From positions 1 to 7,637 of the forward strand of contig WRIM01000021.1 in assembly GCA_009782725.1 (NCBI GenBank): DNA of 7,637 nucleotides. Direction: 5' to 3'. Source of the DNA: Alphaproteobacteria bacterium. GTDB lineage: Bacteria; Pseudomonadota; Alphaproteobacteria; Rs-D84. The position numbers were made by a program, and so were the translations under genes. Of this stretch, positions 1 to 6,137 are shown one piece after another. The notes below the pieces were generated by a model that did no database searches, was not told the DNA's origin, and saw only the letters and a list, made by a program, of their open reading frames with translations. Within the stretch, counting starts at the first letter, position 1. Each line of letters begins with the position of its first letter.

Positions 1-67
1 GGGGGGGAAAAACACGGGAATCGGGGTGCAAAAGGTTAAAAATCTTTTTTTTCCCCCCCCCCCCCCC
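1..67. other. Low-complexity window edge, probable assembly artefact
   Basis: The first 67 bases hold a run of seven G at the very start, further short G and A runs, then eight T (45-52) followed directly by fifteen C (53-67). Clean coding-like sequence starts right after the C run. The reading frame of the following HD gene is open through the C tract (as prolines) and closes at a TAA at 37-39, yet offers no start codon before 127. The simplest reading is a corrupted contig end joined to an interrupted gene. A genuine C tract that varies in length and switches the gene on and off is possible but less likely. Confidence 0.6.
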
Positions 68-126
68 ATGTAGCGGGACATTTTGGCCATGCCGTTAAAT
101 TTGACTCTGCCGACCCGTTCGAGCGG

Positions 127-1329
127 ATGTTGATAGAAATCATCAACACGCCGGAATACGCCCGCATGGGTGAAATTGGCCAGCTTCCATTCAAAGAATT
201 CAGATTCATCGGCGCGATTCATACGCGGCGCGATCATTGCATCGGGTCGCTTGAGCTGATGAATGCGTTAATCGGCCGCAATAACATTCCAATGGATTTT
301 TGGGATCGGGCGAATGCGGCGCGCGCCGCAATATTAACGCACGATATCGGGCATGTTTATCCGGGGCACGCATTCGCAAGGGCAATGGGGAAAATGTTTC
401 CAGATACTTTTCAAGATCACGAGCAAATCGGAAGAAATATAGTTCGCAATGGCCGAATATTTGAAATTCTGGAATCCTATAAAACGGGTTTTGGCGATAT
501 TGTTTTAGATATAATGGGCGAAGAAAATCTTGACCGTTGCGTTTTCAAGCAAGTTTATTCCGGCGGCCCCAATATGGATACTTTCGATTATCTTACCCGC
601 GATGTTTCACATGCTTATTCGATTAATATGGGCAAAATGGTTCGGAAAATTATCGCAAACACAACATTGGATTGCGATGCCGCGCGCGTAATTATGAGCA
701 AAACGGGTGCGGAGACTTTCCGGGATTTATTGAATATTCGTGGCAAGATGTATGCGAATGTGTATTATGACAGCTTTACGCACGCCGCGGATTGCTTTGT
801 GACGCCGCTTATGAATGTGATTAATAACGCGTTGAAAAATCCAGACGCAAAGCCTTTGATAAAATCAATCGGCAATAATCCATTTGTGAATTTTATCGAA
901 TCCGGCGCCACGTCGATTCCTGATTATTTGGCGCTGGACAACAAATGCTTTTATGACACCGTTCGGAAATTGCGCGATTCGGGCATATGCGAATTGGCGA
1001 AAATCGCGGACGCGTATTGCGATATTCCGAATAAATTCATGGCGGTTAATATATATCGCGGCCGCGCGGATTATGAATTTAACAATGATGTTTTACAGGA
1101 ACTTGAAAATATTACACATAACGCGGGCGGGATTTTCAATAATGCAAAGATTAGATTGTATAATATGAACAAACCCGACGTATATGTCCGCGTTGGCCGA
1201 AATCTTAAGGCATTTTCCGAACTGTATCCGGAAATTTTATCCGGAGATATGCGGAATATTTCGGCATTCTTTATCAAAGATGCCGCAAGTGTTCGCGCGG
1301 CGGATGAAATACGGCGGCGTCTTCGCTAA
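127..1329 (+). CDS. HD-domain phosphohydrolase, dNTPase/SAMHD1-like, 5' end missing
   Basis: HD-superfamily metal-dependent phosphohydrolase of the group that includes dGTPases, YdhJ-like proteins and SAMHD1, which split dNTPs into nucleoside and triphosphate in the cytoplasm. Counting from the ATG at 127, the metal ligands can be placed: H37 in HTRRDH, H72-D73 in THDIGH, and D154 in DYLTRD. The order and spacing fit the family, and the segment DPF..INTPEYARMGEIGQL matches its usual N-terminal helix. That helix begins upstream of the first ATG: codons 68-126 read in frame as family-like sequence (GHAVKFDSADPFER), so 127 is only the first available start and the true start is lost in the edge. 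No Shine-Dalgarno precedes 127. The C-terminal 200 residues are less conserved and I recognise no further domain. The stop overlaps the convergent helicase gene by 4 bases. The fold is secure; substrate (dGTP, mixed dNTPs or other) is not determined. Confidence 0.85.
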   Translation: MLIEIINTPEYARMGEIGQLPFKEFRFIGAIHTRRDHCIGSLELMNALIGRNNIPMDFWDRANAARAAILTHDIGHVYPGHAFARAMGKMFPDTFQDHEQIGRNIVRNGRIFEILESYKTGFGDIVLDIMGEENLDRCVFKQVYSGGPNMDTFDYLTRDVSHAYSINMGKMVRKIIANTTLDCDAARVIMSKTGAETFRDLLNIRGKMYANVYYDSFTHAADCFVTPLMNVINNALKNPDAKPLIKSIGNNPFVNFIESGATSIPDYLALDNKCFYDTVRKLRDSGICELAKIADAYCDIPNKFMAVNIYRGRADYEFNNDVLQELENITHNAGGIFNNAKIRLYNMNKPDVYVRVGRNLKAFSELYPEILSGDMRNISAFFIKDAASVRAADEIRRRLR

Positions 1330-3920
1330 CCCCCAATCCGGATAATTCCATTTTTGTCGGTGGTCGCATTCTTGTGCGTCGGCAATATCGCAGAGAGACG
1401 CGTATGCCAAGCGTCCATTGGCGGCTCTTTGGTATTGTTGAATCCGTAAATGTAAAGCCGGTCGCGCGCGCGCGTCATCGCAACATAAAGAAGCCGATAG
1501 TATTCGGCCAATTGCCTTTGATACTTCGCGTCCGTCGCAATCGTGAAGTTATCGGACGCGGTCGCCCCCCCACGCCAAAGGAATGCGTCTTTATCGACCG
1601 CAACCGGCTCTGTGATTCTTATCGCGGACGGCGTGTTTGGATTTCGAATTGTGTCGATTAAAAATACAATGGGCGCTTCAAGACCTTTGGCGCCGTGCGT
1701 GGTTACGATGCGCACCCCGGCCGCCGCATCGATATCGCGTGTTATTTCGGCCGCGCCCGTTATAAACCATTCAAGAAAATCATAAAGTCCCCCAGGTTGA
1801 GTCCGCTCGTACGACAAACATATCGTCATAAATTCTTCCAATGGGTCGATTATCTGGAGGCCAAGCGCGGCAATCATCTTTTCTCGCATGTCATCATTAT
1901 TCAGAACTCGGCTGAAAAACGAATATGGCGCCAAGTCGGACAAGGCGTAAATTTGCTGAAGTTTTTTATAAACATCCGGAATTAACATATTGACACGACT
2001 GAATAAAGTATCATTGCCGCGATTATGGCAAAGCGTGTATAATTCGGCCTCGGTCATTCGGAACATCGGCGATTTTAACACGCATGCCAAGGCGTAGTCG
2101 TTTGATGTATCGACGCAAAATCTAACAAGGTTCAAAAGGTCGCGCACCGCTGGGAATTCGGGCAATCTGATGCGGTCGCTTCCCGCGACTTTGACGCCGC
2201 GTTTTTGCAATTCCGTAATCAAAGGGGCGGCGAAAGGATGCCGTCTTTGCACAAGTATCATTATGTCTGACGCGCGAATTTGAGTATCTTGCAAAAGGCT
2301 TTCAATTTTCCCGGCGATTTGGTGTATAAATTCGGATCGTCCGGCCGCAGAGTCTTGGTTTTCCGCGGGTTTTGATATCGGATGTAATTCTACAAGGCCG
2401 GGGTCGTCTTTTCTGAAACAAATGTGAGTGTTGTTTGTAAACCCCATTAAAGAAGTTATTGATACGTCATCGAAAAAATGGTCGACGGCGGACAGTATCG
2501 CGCGCGTCGATCGGAACGATTGTTCAAGCGGTACATCAACAATCTGCCGAGCATCGTTTTTGATTTGCCGACCGATGCTTTCCTTGGACTTTGCAAATAC
2601 ATCCGGATCGGCGCCTTGGAATGAATATATGGACTGTTTCGTGTCGCCGACGACAAAAAGCGTCCGGGGACTCTCTCTCGCCTCGCCTTCTGTTGTAAAA
2701 TCGGTGGTCAGCGCGTTCAAAATCTCCCATTGTTCGGGCGATGTATCTTGGGCTTCGTCCACCAATATATGGCCAAGGTTTGTATCAAGCTGGGATAAAA
2801 CCCACCCCATTGTTTCCGGGTCGGAAAACAGTTTTCCGGTGTATAAAATCAAATCATCGAAATCAAGCACCCCGCGGTTTATCTTTGTTTCCCGGTACTT
2901 TTGCGCGAATGCCGCCGTCAAATCGTAAAGTGCTGCCGTATTTTCAAATATGTCTCGGTTAATGTTTTCTTGGTTTGCCGCGTACACCAAATCTTGTTCG
3001 GCGGCCATGTAATCCTTTTTCGCCACGTTTGCGATTTTTGTTCCGGTCGCGGTCAAGAATGCGGATTTGTATTCGTCGAAATCGCATGGGCCTTTGATGA
3101 TTTTTTTAACCGCGTCCCGCGCCTTTGACAGATATCCGGCCGGCTTTTTTGACGACGCGATATCCGCGTCGATTAATTTCAGAATCTGAAGATGTCGAGC
3201 GGCGGCGGATTCGGACCAAAATTCGTCGTTGGCTGCCGAACTTAATTTCAGATATTTTTCAATCGTGTCAATAAATTGTTTACGATTGTTAAAGTTATTA
3301 TTTAACTTAAAAAACCGTTTATACTGACCGGTCAAAATGCCCAACAAATCATCGATAGAGTATTCGGATACTTGGTCAGATATGCGGGCAAAAGCAGAAT
3401 TCAGTTGCGCGTCGCCACGTGAATTGATTAATTCTTGGAACACCGCTTTTTGCAGTCTTGTCTGATCCGCCCCGGATATAAGGTTCCATGCGGGCTTCAC
3501 CTCGGCCTCTATCGGAAATCTTCGCAAGATTTCTTCGCAAAATCCGTGAATCGTTCGGATTTTCAGCATTTGGGGATTGTCTATGTATTCGTAAAATATT
3601 GCGCGCGCCGCGGCCAAATCCACATCGTTCGGCGGATTATTATGCGCGATGCCGCTCAATATTTCGCGTAAAGCGTCATCGTCCGCATGCGCCCATTCGC
3701 GCAATGCGGCCAAAACGCGGTTCTGCATTTCCATTGCGCCCGCATTCGTGTACGTAAGGCACAATATGCCGGACGCTTGCGTTGATCGAAACAGAATGCG
3801 CAAAAGACGTTGGACAAGCACGGATGTTTTGCCCGTGCCCGCGTTTGCTTGGACCCATACGTTGACGTTCGGGTCGCATGCGCGCGCTTGGGCCGATGAA
3901 AGTTTGCAACTTGGTGACAT
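1326..3920 (-). CDS. AddA-type double-strand break repair helicase, lacking the nuclease domain
   Basis: UvrD/RecB-family (SF1A) DNA helicase, closest in wording to the AddA subunit of AddAB, which unwinds and resects broken DNA ends for RecA. Motifs in order: Q-motif LSSAQARACDP at 8-18; Walker A AGTGKT at 27-32; Ia LCLTYTNAGAMEM at about 53-65; the family signature RTIHGFCEEILRRFP at 122-136; Walker B VDEAQD at 387-392; III GDTKQS at 425-430; IV EQSFRSTRAI at 466-475; V TTHGAKGLE at 740-748; VI LYVAMTRARDRLYIYG at 811-826. All ATPase residues are present. The protein has 864 residues, whereas alphaproteobacterial AddA is usually about 1,100-1,200 and ends in a PD-(D/E)XK nuclease domain; here only about 38 residues follow motif VI. 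The opposite strand beyond the stop is the HD gene, so a simple frameshift does not hide the missing part. The ATG at 3920 fits the family N-terminus but has no clear Shine-Dalgarno; a TATAAT sits at 3933-3938 without a good -35. Likely cotranscribed with the Nudix-like gene upstream. Confidence 0.88.
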   Translation of the reverse strand: MSPSCKLSSAQARACDPNVNVWVQANAGTGKTSVLVQRLLRILFRSTQASGILCLTYTNAGAMEMQNRVLAALREWAHADDDALREILSGIAHNNPPNDVDLAAARAIFYEYIDNPQMLKIRTIHGFCEEILRRFPIEAEVKPAWNLISGADQTRLQKAVFQELINSRGDAQLNSAFARISDQVSEYSIDDLLGILTGQYKRFFKLNNNFNNRKQFIDTIEKYLKLSSAANDEFWSESAAARHLQILKLIDADIASSKKPAGYLSKARDAVKKIIKGPCDFDEYKSAFLTATGTKIANVAKKDYMAAEQDLVYAANQENINRDIFENTAALYDLTAAFAQKYRETKINRGVLDFDDLILYTGKLFSDPETMGWVLSQLDTNLGHILVDEAQDTSPEQWEILNALTTDFTTEGEARESPRTLFVVGDTKQSIYSFQGADPDVFAKSKESIGRQIKNDARQIVDVPLEQSFRSTRAILSAVDHFFDDVSITSLMGFTNNTHICFRKDDPGLVELHPISKPAENQDSAAGRSEFIHQIAGKIESLLQDTQIRASDIMILVQRRHPFAAPLITELQKRGVKVAGSDRIRLPEFPAVRDLLNLVRFCVDTSNDYALACVLKSPMFRMTEAELYTLCHNRGNDTLFSRVNMLIPDVYKKLQQIYALSDLAPYSFFSRVLNNDDMREKMIAALGLQIIDPLEEFMTICLSYERTQPGGLYDFLEWFITGAAEITRDIDAAAGVRIVTTHGAKGLEAPIVFLIDTIRNPNTPSAIRITEPVAVDKDAFLWRGGATASDNFTIATDAKYQRQLAEYYRLLYVAMTRARDRLYIYGFNNTKEPPMDAWHTRLSAILPTHKNATTDKNGIIRIGG

Positions 3921-3952
3921 TTTTAAGATTTTATTATAAAATTATCCGAAAT

Positions 3953-4381
3953 TCAACTTTTCGGGGATTTTTTTAAATTTTTATCAAAAATTTCAATAAT
4001 TCTATTTTTCCAAATATTTGGAACAAATGCGACGTCGGGCAATTGCTTGCGGTTGAATTCCGTAACTTGGAATCGAGTATCGTCTTTGGGCGGCGCCACC
4101 CATTCGTAACCCGCCGGGCGCGCGCGTTCGATTTCGCGGGCCACAAAGTAATATGTCAGCGCGTCCGTATCCGTATCGATATCCGTGAACGCAGGTCTCG
4201 GCATATCTATGCGTGACGCCGCGAATTCAAGCGCGACGCGCGATGCCGCCTTTTCTGGCGTCTCGTTCTTTAATATTTCGCCGTGGGGAAGCGTGTAATA
4301 AAGCACGACAGCCTCTGGGTGCCCGATAAGCGCGATTTTATCTTCATTCGTGATTATAATAATGCGGACGAAATTCGCCAT
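3953..4381 (-). CDS. Nudix-fold protein with degenerate Nudix box
   Basis: A 142-residue protein starting MANFVRIIII. The start at 4381 is chosen because AAGGAAAG lies about 5 bases upstream and a sigma70-like promoter lies just before that; a longer open frame up to 4693 only runs antisense to the neighbouring gene. The sequence has the Nudix layout: an opening strand, LPHGEILKNE, then a helix. Compared with the consensus GX5EX7REUXEEXGU, residues G34, E40, R48 and E52 are kept, but the catalytic E after the R is V49, the second E of the EE pair is F53, and the conserved G is A55. Metal binding should be weakened, so the protein may be inactive, bind a ligand without hydrolysis, or use other residues. 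The rest (DTDALTYYFVA, then YEWV) fits the Nudix strand order. It lies 32 bases upstream of addA on the same strand, which suggests an operon. It is more than usually different from the intact Nudix gene it faces, so it is not a recent duplicate. Function unknown. Confidence 0.75.
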   Translation of the reverse strand: MANFVRIIIITNEDKIALIGHPEAVVLYYTLPHGEILKNETPEKAASRVALEFAASRIDMPRPAFTDIDTDTDALTYYFVAREIERARPAGYEWVAPPKDDTRFQVTEFNRKQLPDVAFVPNIWKNRIIEIFDKNLKKSPKS

Positions 4382-4389
4382 TTCTTTCC

Positions 4390-4419
4390 TTGATTTTGTC
4401 GCAATAATTATAGTATAAA
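4390..4419 (+). promoter_or_regulatory. Candidate sigma70-like promoter for the Nudix-CYTH-ADH operon
   Basis: TTGATT (4390-4395) and TATAAA (4414-4419) are separated by 18 bases, with an expected start near 4426 and a leader of about 20 bases. A second TATA-like hexamer, TATAGT at 4409-4414, is too close to the -35 to be used with it. The match is weaker than that of the opposing promoter, but this is the only intergenic space before the plus-strand gene run. Confidence 0.4.
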
Positions 4420-4435
4420 TTTTACGAAAACTCAA
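4407..4435 (-). promoter_or_regulatory. Sigma70-like promoter for the Nudix-like/addA pair
   Basis: On the minus strand, TTGAGT (4430-4435) and a perfect TATAAT (4407-4412) are separated by exactly 17 bases. Transcription would begin near 4400, giving a leader of about 20 bases that carries the AAGGAAAG ribosome-binding site of the Nudix-like gene. It shares the same 64-base gap with the plus-strand promoter, and the two overlap, so firing of one could interfere with the other. Confidence 0.6.
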
Positions 4436-4445
4436 GGGGGTAAAA

Positions 4446-4898
4446 ATGCCGGAAAGCAAACCGCGTGTAACGCGCTGTGGCATGGGAATTATGGTAAGGG
4501 ATGCCGCCGGACGCGTGTTGCTCGGCCTTCGCACAAGCGACGCGTCATTGGGGTCCAGCGATTTGCACGGCGAAGGCACATGGACTTTCCCCGGCGGTAA
4601 GTTCGATTTCGGCGACGGCTTGTTCGAAGGTGCGGCGCGCGAATTAAAAGAAGAAACCGACCTTGACCTTCTCCGCGCAGAAATAATTTCCATATCGAAC
4701 GAACGCGTGGATACTGCGCATTACATTACTTTGGGATTTTTGGCAACCGAGTGGAATGGCACCGTCAAAGTAATGGAGCCGGAAGAAATTACAAAATGGG
4801 AATGGTTCGGCCTGTCCGCCCTGCCCGCCAATATTTTCGCGCCGACACGAAAATTTATAGAAAATTATTTAGCAAAAAGACTGACCGGAGATTTGTAA
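4446..4898 (+). CDS. Nudix hydrolase, NUDT15/MutT-like
   Basis: A 150-residue cytoplasmic Nudix hydrolase, expected to cleave a nucleoside di- or triphosphate or a related pyrophosphate with Mg2+. The Nudix box runs from G51 to L73: G51, D57, R65, E66, L67, E69, E70, L73. The catalytic REUXEE core is intact; the first E of the consensus is a D (D57) and the conserved G is D72, both mild changes. The flanks (GIMVRDAAGRVLLGLR, WTFPGG, HYITLGFLA, EPEEITKWEWFGLSALP) resemble the NUDT15-type group, which takes modified or surplus nucleotides, but substrate cannot be read from this. The start at 4446 is supported by AAGGGGG at 4434-4440, 5 bases upstream. It is the first gene of a plus-strand run; its TAA shares a base with the ATG of the next gene (TAATG), pointing to translational coupling. 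It faces the Nudix-like gene on the minus strand across a 64-base promoter gap. Confidence 0.88.
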   Translation: MPESKPRVTRCGMGIMVRDAAGRVLLGLRTSDASLGSSDLHGEGTWTFPGGKFDFGDGLFEGAARELKEETDLDLLRAEIISISNERVDTAHYITLGFLATEWNGTVKVMEPEEITKWEWFGLSALPANIFAPTRKFIENYLAKRLTGDL

Positions 4899-5482
4899 TG
4901 AAAACGGAAATCGAATTAAAATTTTATCCGGTGAATAAGGATGAAATGCGCAAAAAATTGGCCACAGCGGGATTTAAACTTATAACGCCGGAATTCATGA
5001 TGACCCGCGCGACGTTCGAAGGGCCGGATTATTTGCAAGGCGCATGGGGTCGCGTGCGGATAGAAAAAGACCAGATTACCATGGCGATTAAACGCGTCGA
5101 ATCCCGATGCATAACTGGAACATTTGAATCGCAAGTTGTTGTCGATTCTTTTGATGCGGCGGTGGATTTTATGACCGCGGCCGGGTTTAGAAAACGATCG
5201 ATGCAAGAAAACACCCGCGAAATATGGGCGCGCGACGGCGTTGAATGCACGATTGATACTTGGCCGGGATTAGAGCCGTTTATAGAAATTGAATCGGGAT
5301 TATCGGATGAGGACGCGGCCGTGGCTGCGGTTTACAAAGCGGTATCAGATTTGGGATTCAACAAAGATGATGCAATGTTTGGAAGCGTGGGATTGGTATA
5401 CCAAAAGATACTTGGAATACCTTGGCGCGAAATGTACGACATATCTGAACTGACGTTCGCAAACCCTCCGCAGAAAAGGTAA
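4898..5482 (+). CDS. CYTH-domain protein, class IV adenylate cyclase-like
   Basis: A 194-residue member of the CYTH (CyaB-thiamine triphosphatase) superfamily, whose tunnel-shaped beta barrel binds triphosphates; members are class IV adenylate cyclases, thiamine triphosphatases or inorganic triphosphatases. The N-terminal ExExK signature is E4-E6-K8. Other typical charged positions are R37, R52 and R54 (GRVRIE), K65 (AIKR), E78, R107 (TREIW), D120 (CTID) and the ExE near the end of the barrel, E130 and E132 (FIEIESG). The C-terminal stretch FGSVGLVYQKILGI is usual for the CyaB-like branch. The start at 4898 is chosen because it begins with the signature and has GGAG at 4887-4890; the frame upstream is open but only shadows the Nudix gene. 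It overlaps the Nudix stop by one base and is followed 3 bases later by a second CYTH gene. Whether it makes cAMP or hydrolyses a triphosphate is not known. All expected catalytic positions appear present. Confidence 0.85.
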   Translation: MKTEIELKFYPVNKDEMRKKLATAGFKLITPEFMMTRATFEGPDYLQGAWGRVRIEKDQITMAIKRVESRCITGTFESQVVVDSFDAAVDFMTAAGFRKRSMQENTREIWARDGVECTIDTWPGLEPFIEIESGLSDEDAAVAAVYKAVSDLGFNKDDAMFGSVGLVYQKILGIPWREMYDISELTFANPPQKR

Positions 5483-5485
5483 AAA

Positions 5486-6118
5486 ATGATAGAGATAGAA
5501 TTAAGATTTAAAATTTCATCCGTGCCAGAGGCGCTGGCAGGATTTCCATTGATAAAAGAAAAGTCTCAGTTGGATATTTATTATGACACCGCGGATTACG
5601 CCCTTTTCCGGCGCGGGAATTTCTTGCGCACCCGCAATAACAAACGACTTGAATTCAAATGCGATGCGGCGTTCGACGGGTCTCATGATTATTGCCGCGA
5701 AGTAGAATTCGATGTCGCGGATTTGGCGCAAAAGTCGAATGAGATTAATCAAACTTTGTCGGAATTGAATGTTCCGGCGAATGCGGAATATGAAAATGTC
5801 GAAGACTTTATTTCGAAAAATAATTTAAAAACGTTTGCGGTGATTGACAAGGTTCGACGCGAATATCGCATCACGGATAATATGATTGTGATGCTTGATG
5901 ATTTGAAAGGTTTGGGATTATTTATCGAAGCCGAAATAATGGTGCCAGACGATACTAATAAATCGGACATACAAAAATATATAGAAAAAATGCGCGAAGA
6001 TTTGACCGCGCGCGGAATACTTGGGCCCGACGCGGAACCCGTCAAAGTCGGATATGTAGAGCTGTATCTTATGGAGCATAATCCCGCGGCATACGACATC
6101 GGGCAATATAAAGTATAA
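5486..6118 (+). CDS. Second CYTH-domain protein, thiamine triphosphatase/triphosphatase-like
   Basis: A 210-residue CYTH protein in tandem with the previous one but clearly different from it. The N-terminal signature reads E3-x-E5-x-R7, with Arg instead of the usual Lys, followed by K9. Later positions fit the superfamily well: YDT at 33-35, LRTR with R48 and R50, EFK with K58, the REVEF strand with E72 and E74, R124-R125, LDD with D138-D139, then GLGLFIEAE with E148 and E150. The YDT...LRxR...ExExE order resembles triphosphatase/ThTPase-like members more than the upstream gene does. The start at 5486 has AAAAGG (5474-5479) 6 bases upstream, inside the end of the previous gene; the gap is 3 bases, so the two are almost certainly cotranslated. 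Residues after about 155 form a charged helix and a tail ending in HNPAAYDIGQYKV, which I do not recognise. Enzyme activity and substrate are undetermined. Confidence 0.83.
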   Translation: MIEIELRFKISSVPEALAGFPLIKEKSQLDIYYDTADYALFRRGNFLRTRNNKRLEFKCDAAFDGSHDYCREVEFDVADLAQKSNEINQTLSELNVPANAEYENVEDFISKNNLKTFAVIDKVRREYRITDNMIVMLDDLKGLGLFIEAEIMVPDDTNKSDIQKYIEKMREDLTARGILGPDAEPVKVGYVELYLMEHNPAAYDIGQYKV

Positions 6119-6137
6119 TAATAAAAGGAAGTATAAA

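Noticed and set aside
1071..1277. Minus-strand frame just beyond the addA stop, as a possible detached nuclease part
   Set aside because: It has no PD-(D/E)XK-like residues and is antisense to the HD gene, so it does not restore the missing AddA domain.
2428..2928. 166-codon plus-strand frame inside addA
   Set aside because: It lies antisense to the core helicase motifs, is rich in S and C without domain features, and has no ribosome-binding site.
3933..3956. A separate promoter for addA using TATAAT at 3933-3938 and TTGAAT at 3951-3956
   Set aside because: The spacer is only 12 bases, too short for a sigma70 promoter, and no better -35 is found at 16-18 bases; left as unproven.
4382..4693. 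Upstream extension of the minus-strand Nudix-like frame to 4693
   Set aside because: It is antisense to the intact Nudix gene, is of low-complexity S/R/P composition, and the internal ATG at 4381 has a strong ribosome-binding site and promoter.
4751..4897. Longer start for the first CYTH gene
   Set aside because: The added 49 residues only overlap the Nudix gene in another frame; the CYTH signature begins right after the ATG at 4898, which has GGAG upstream.
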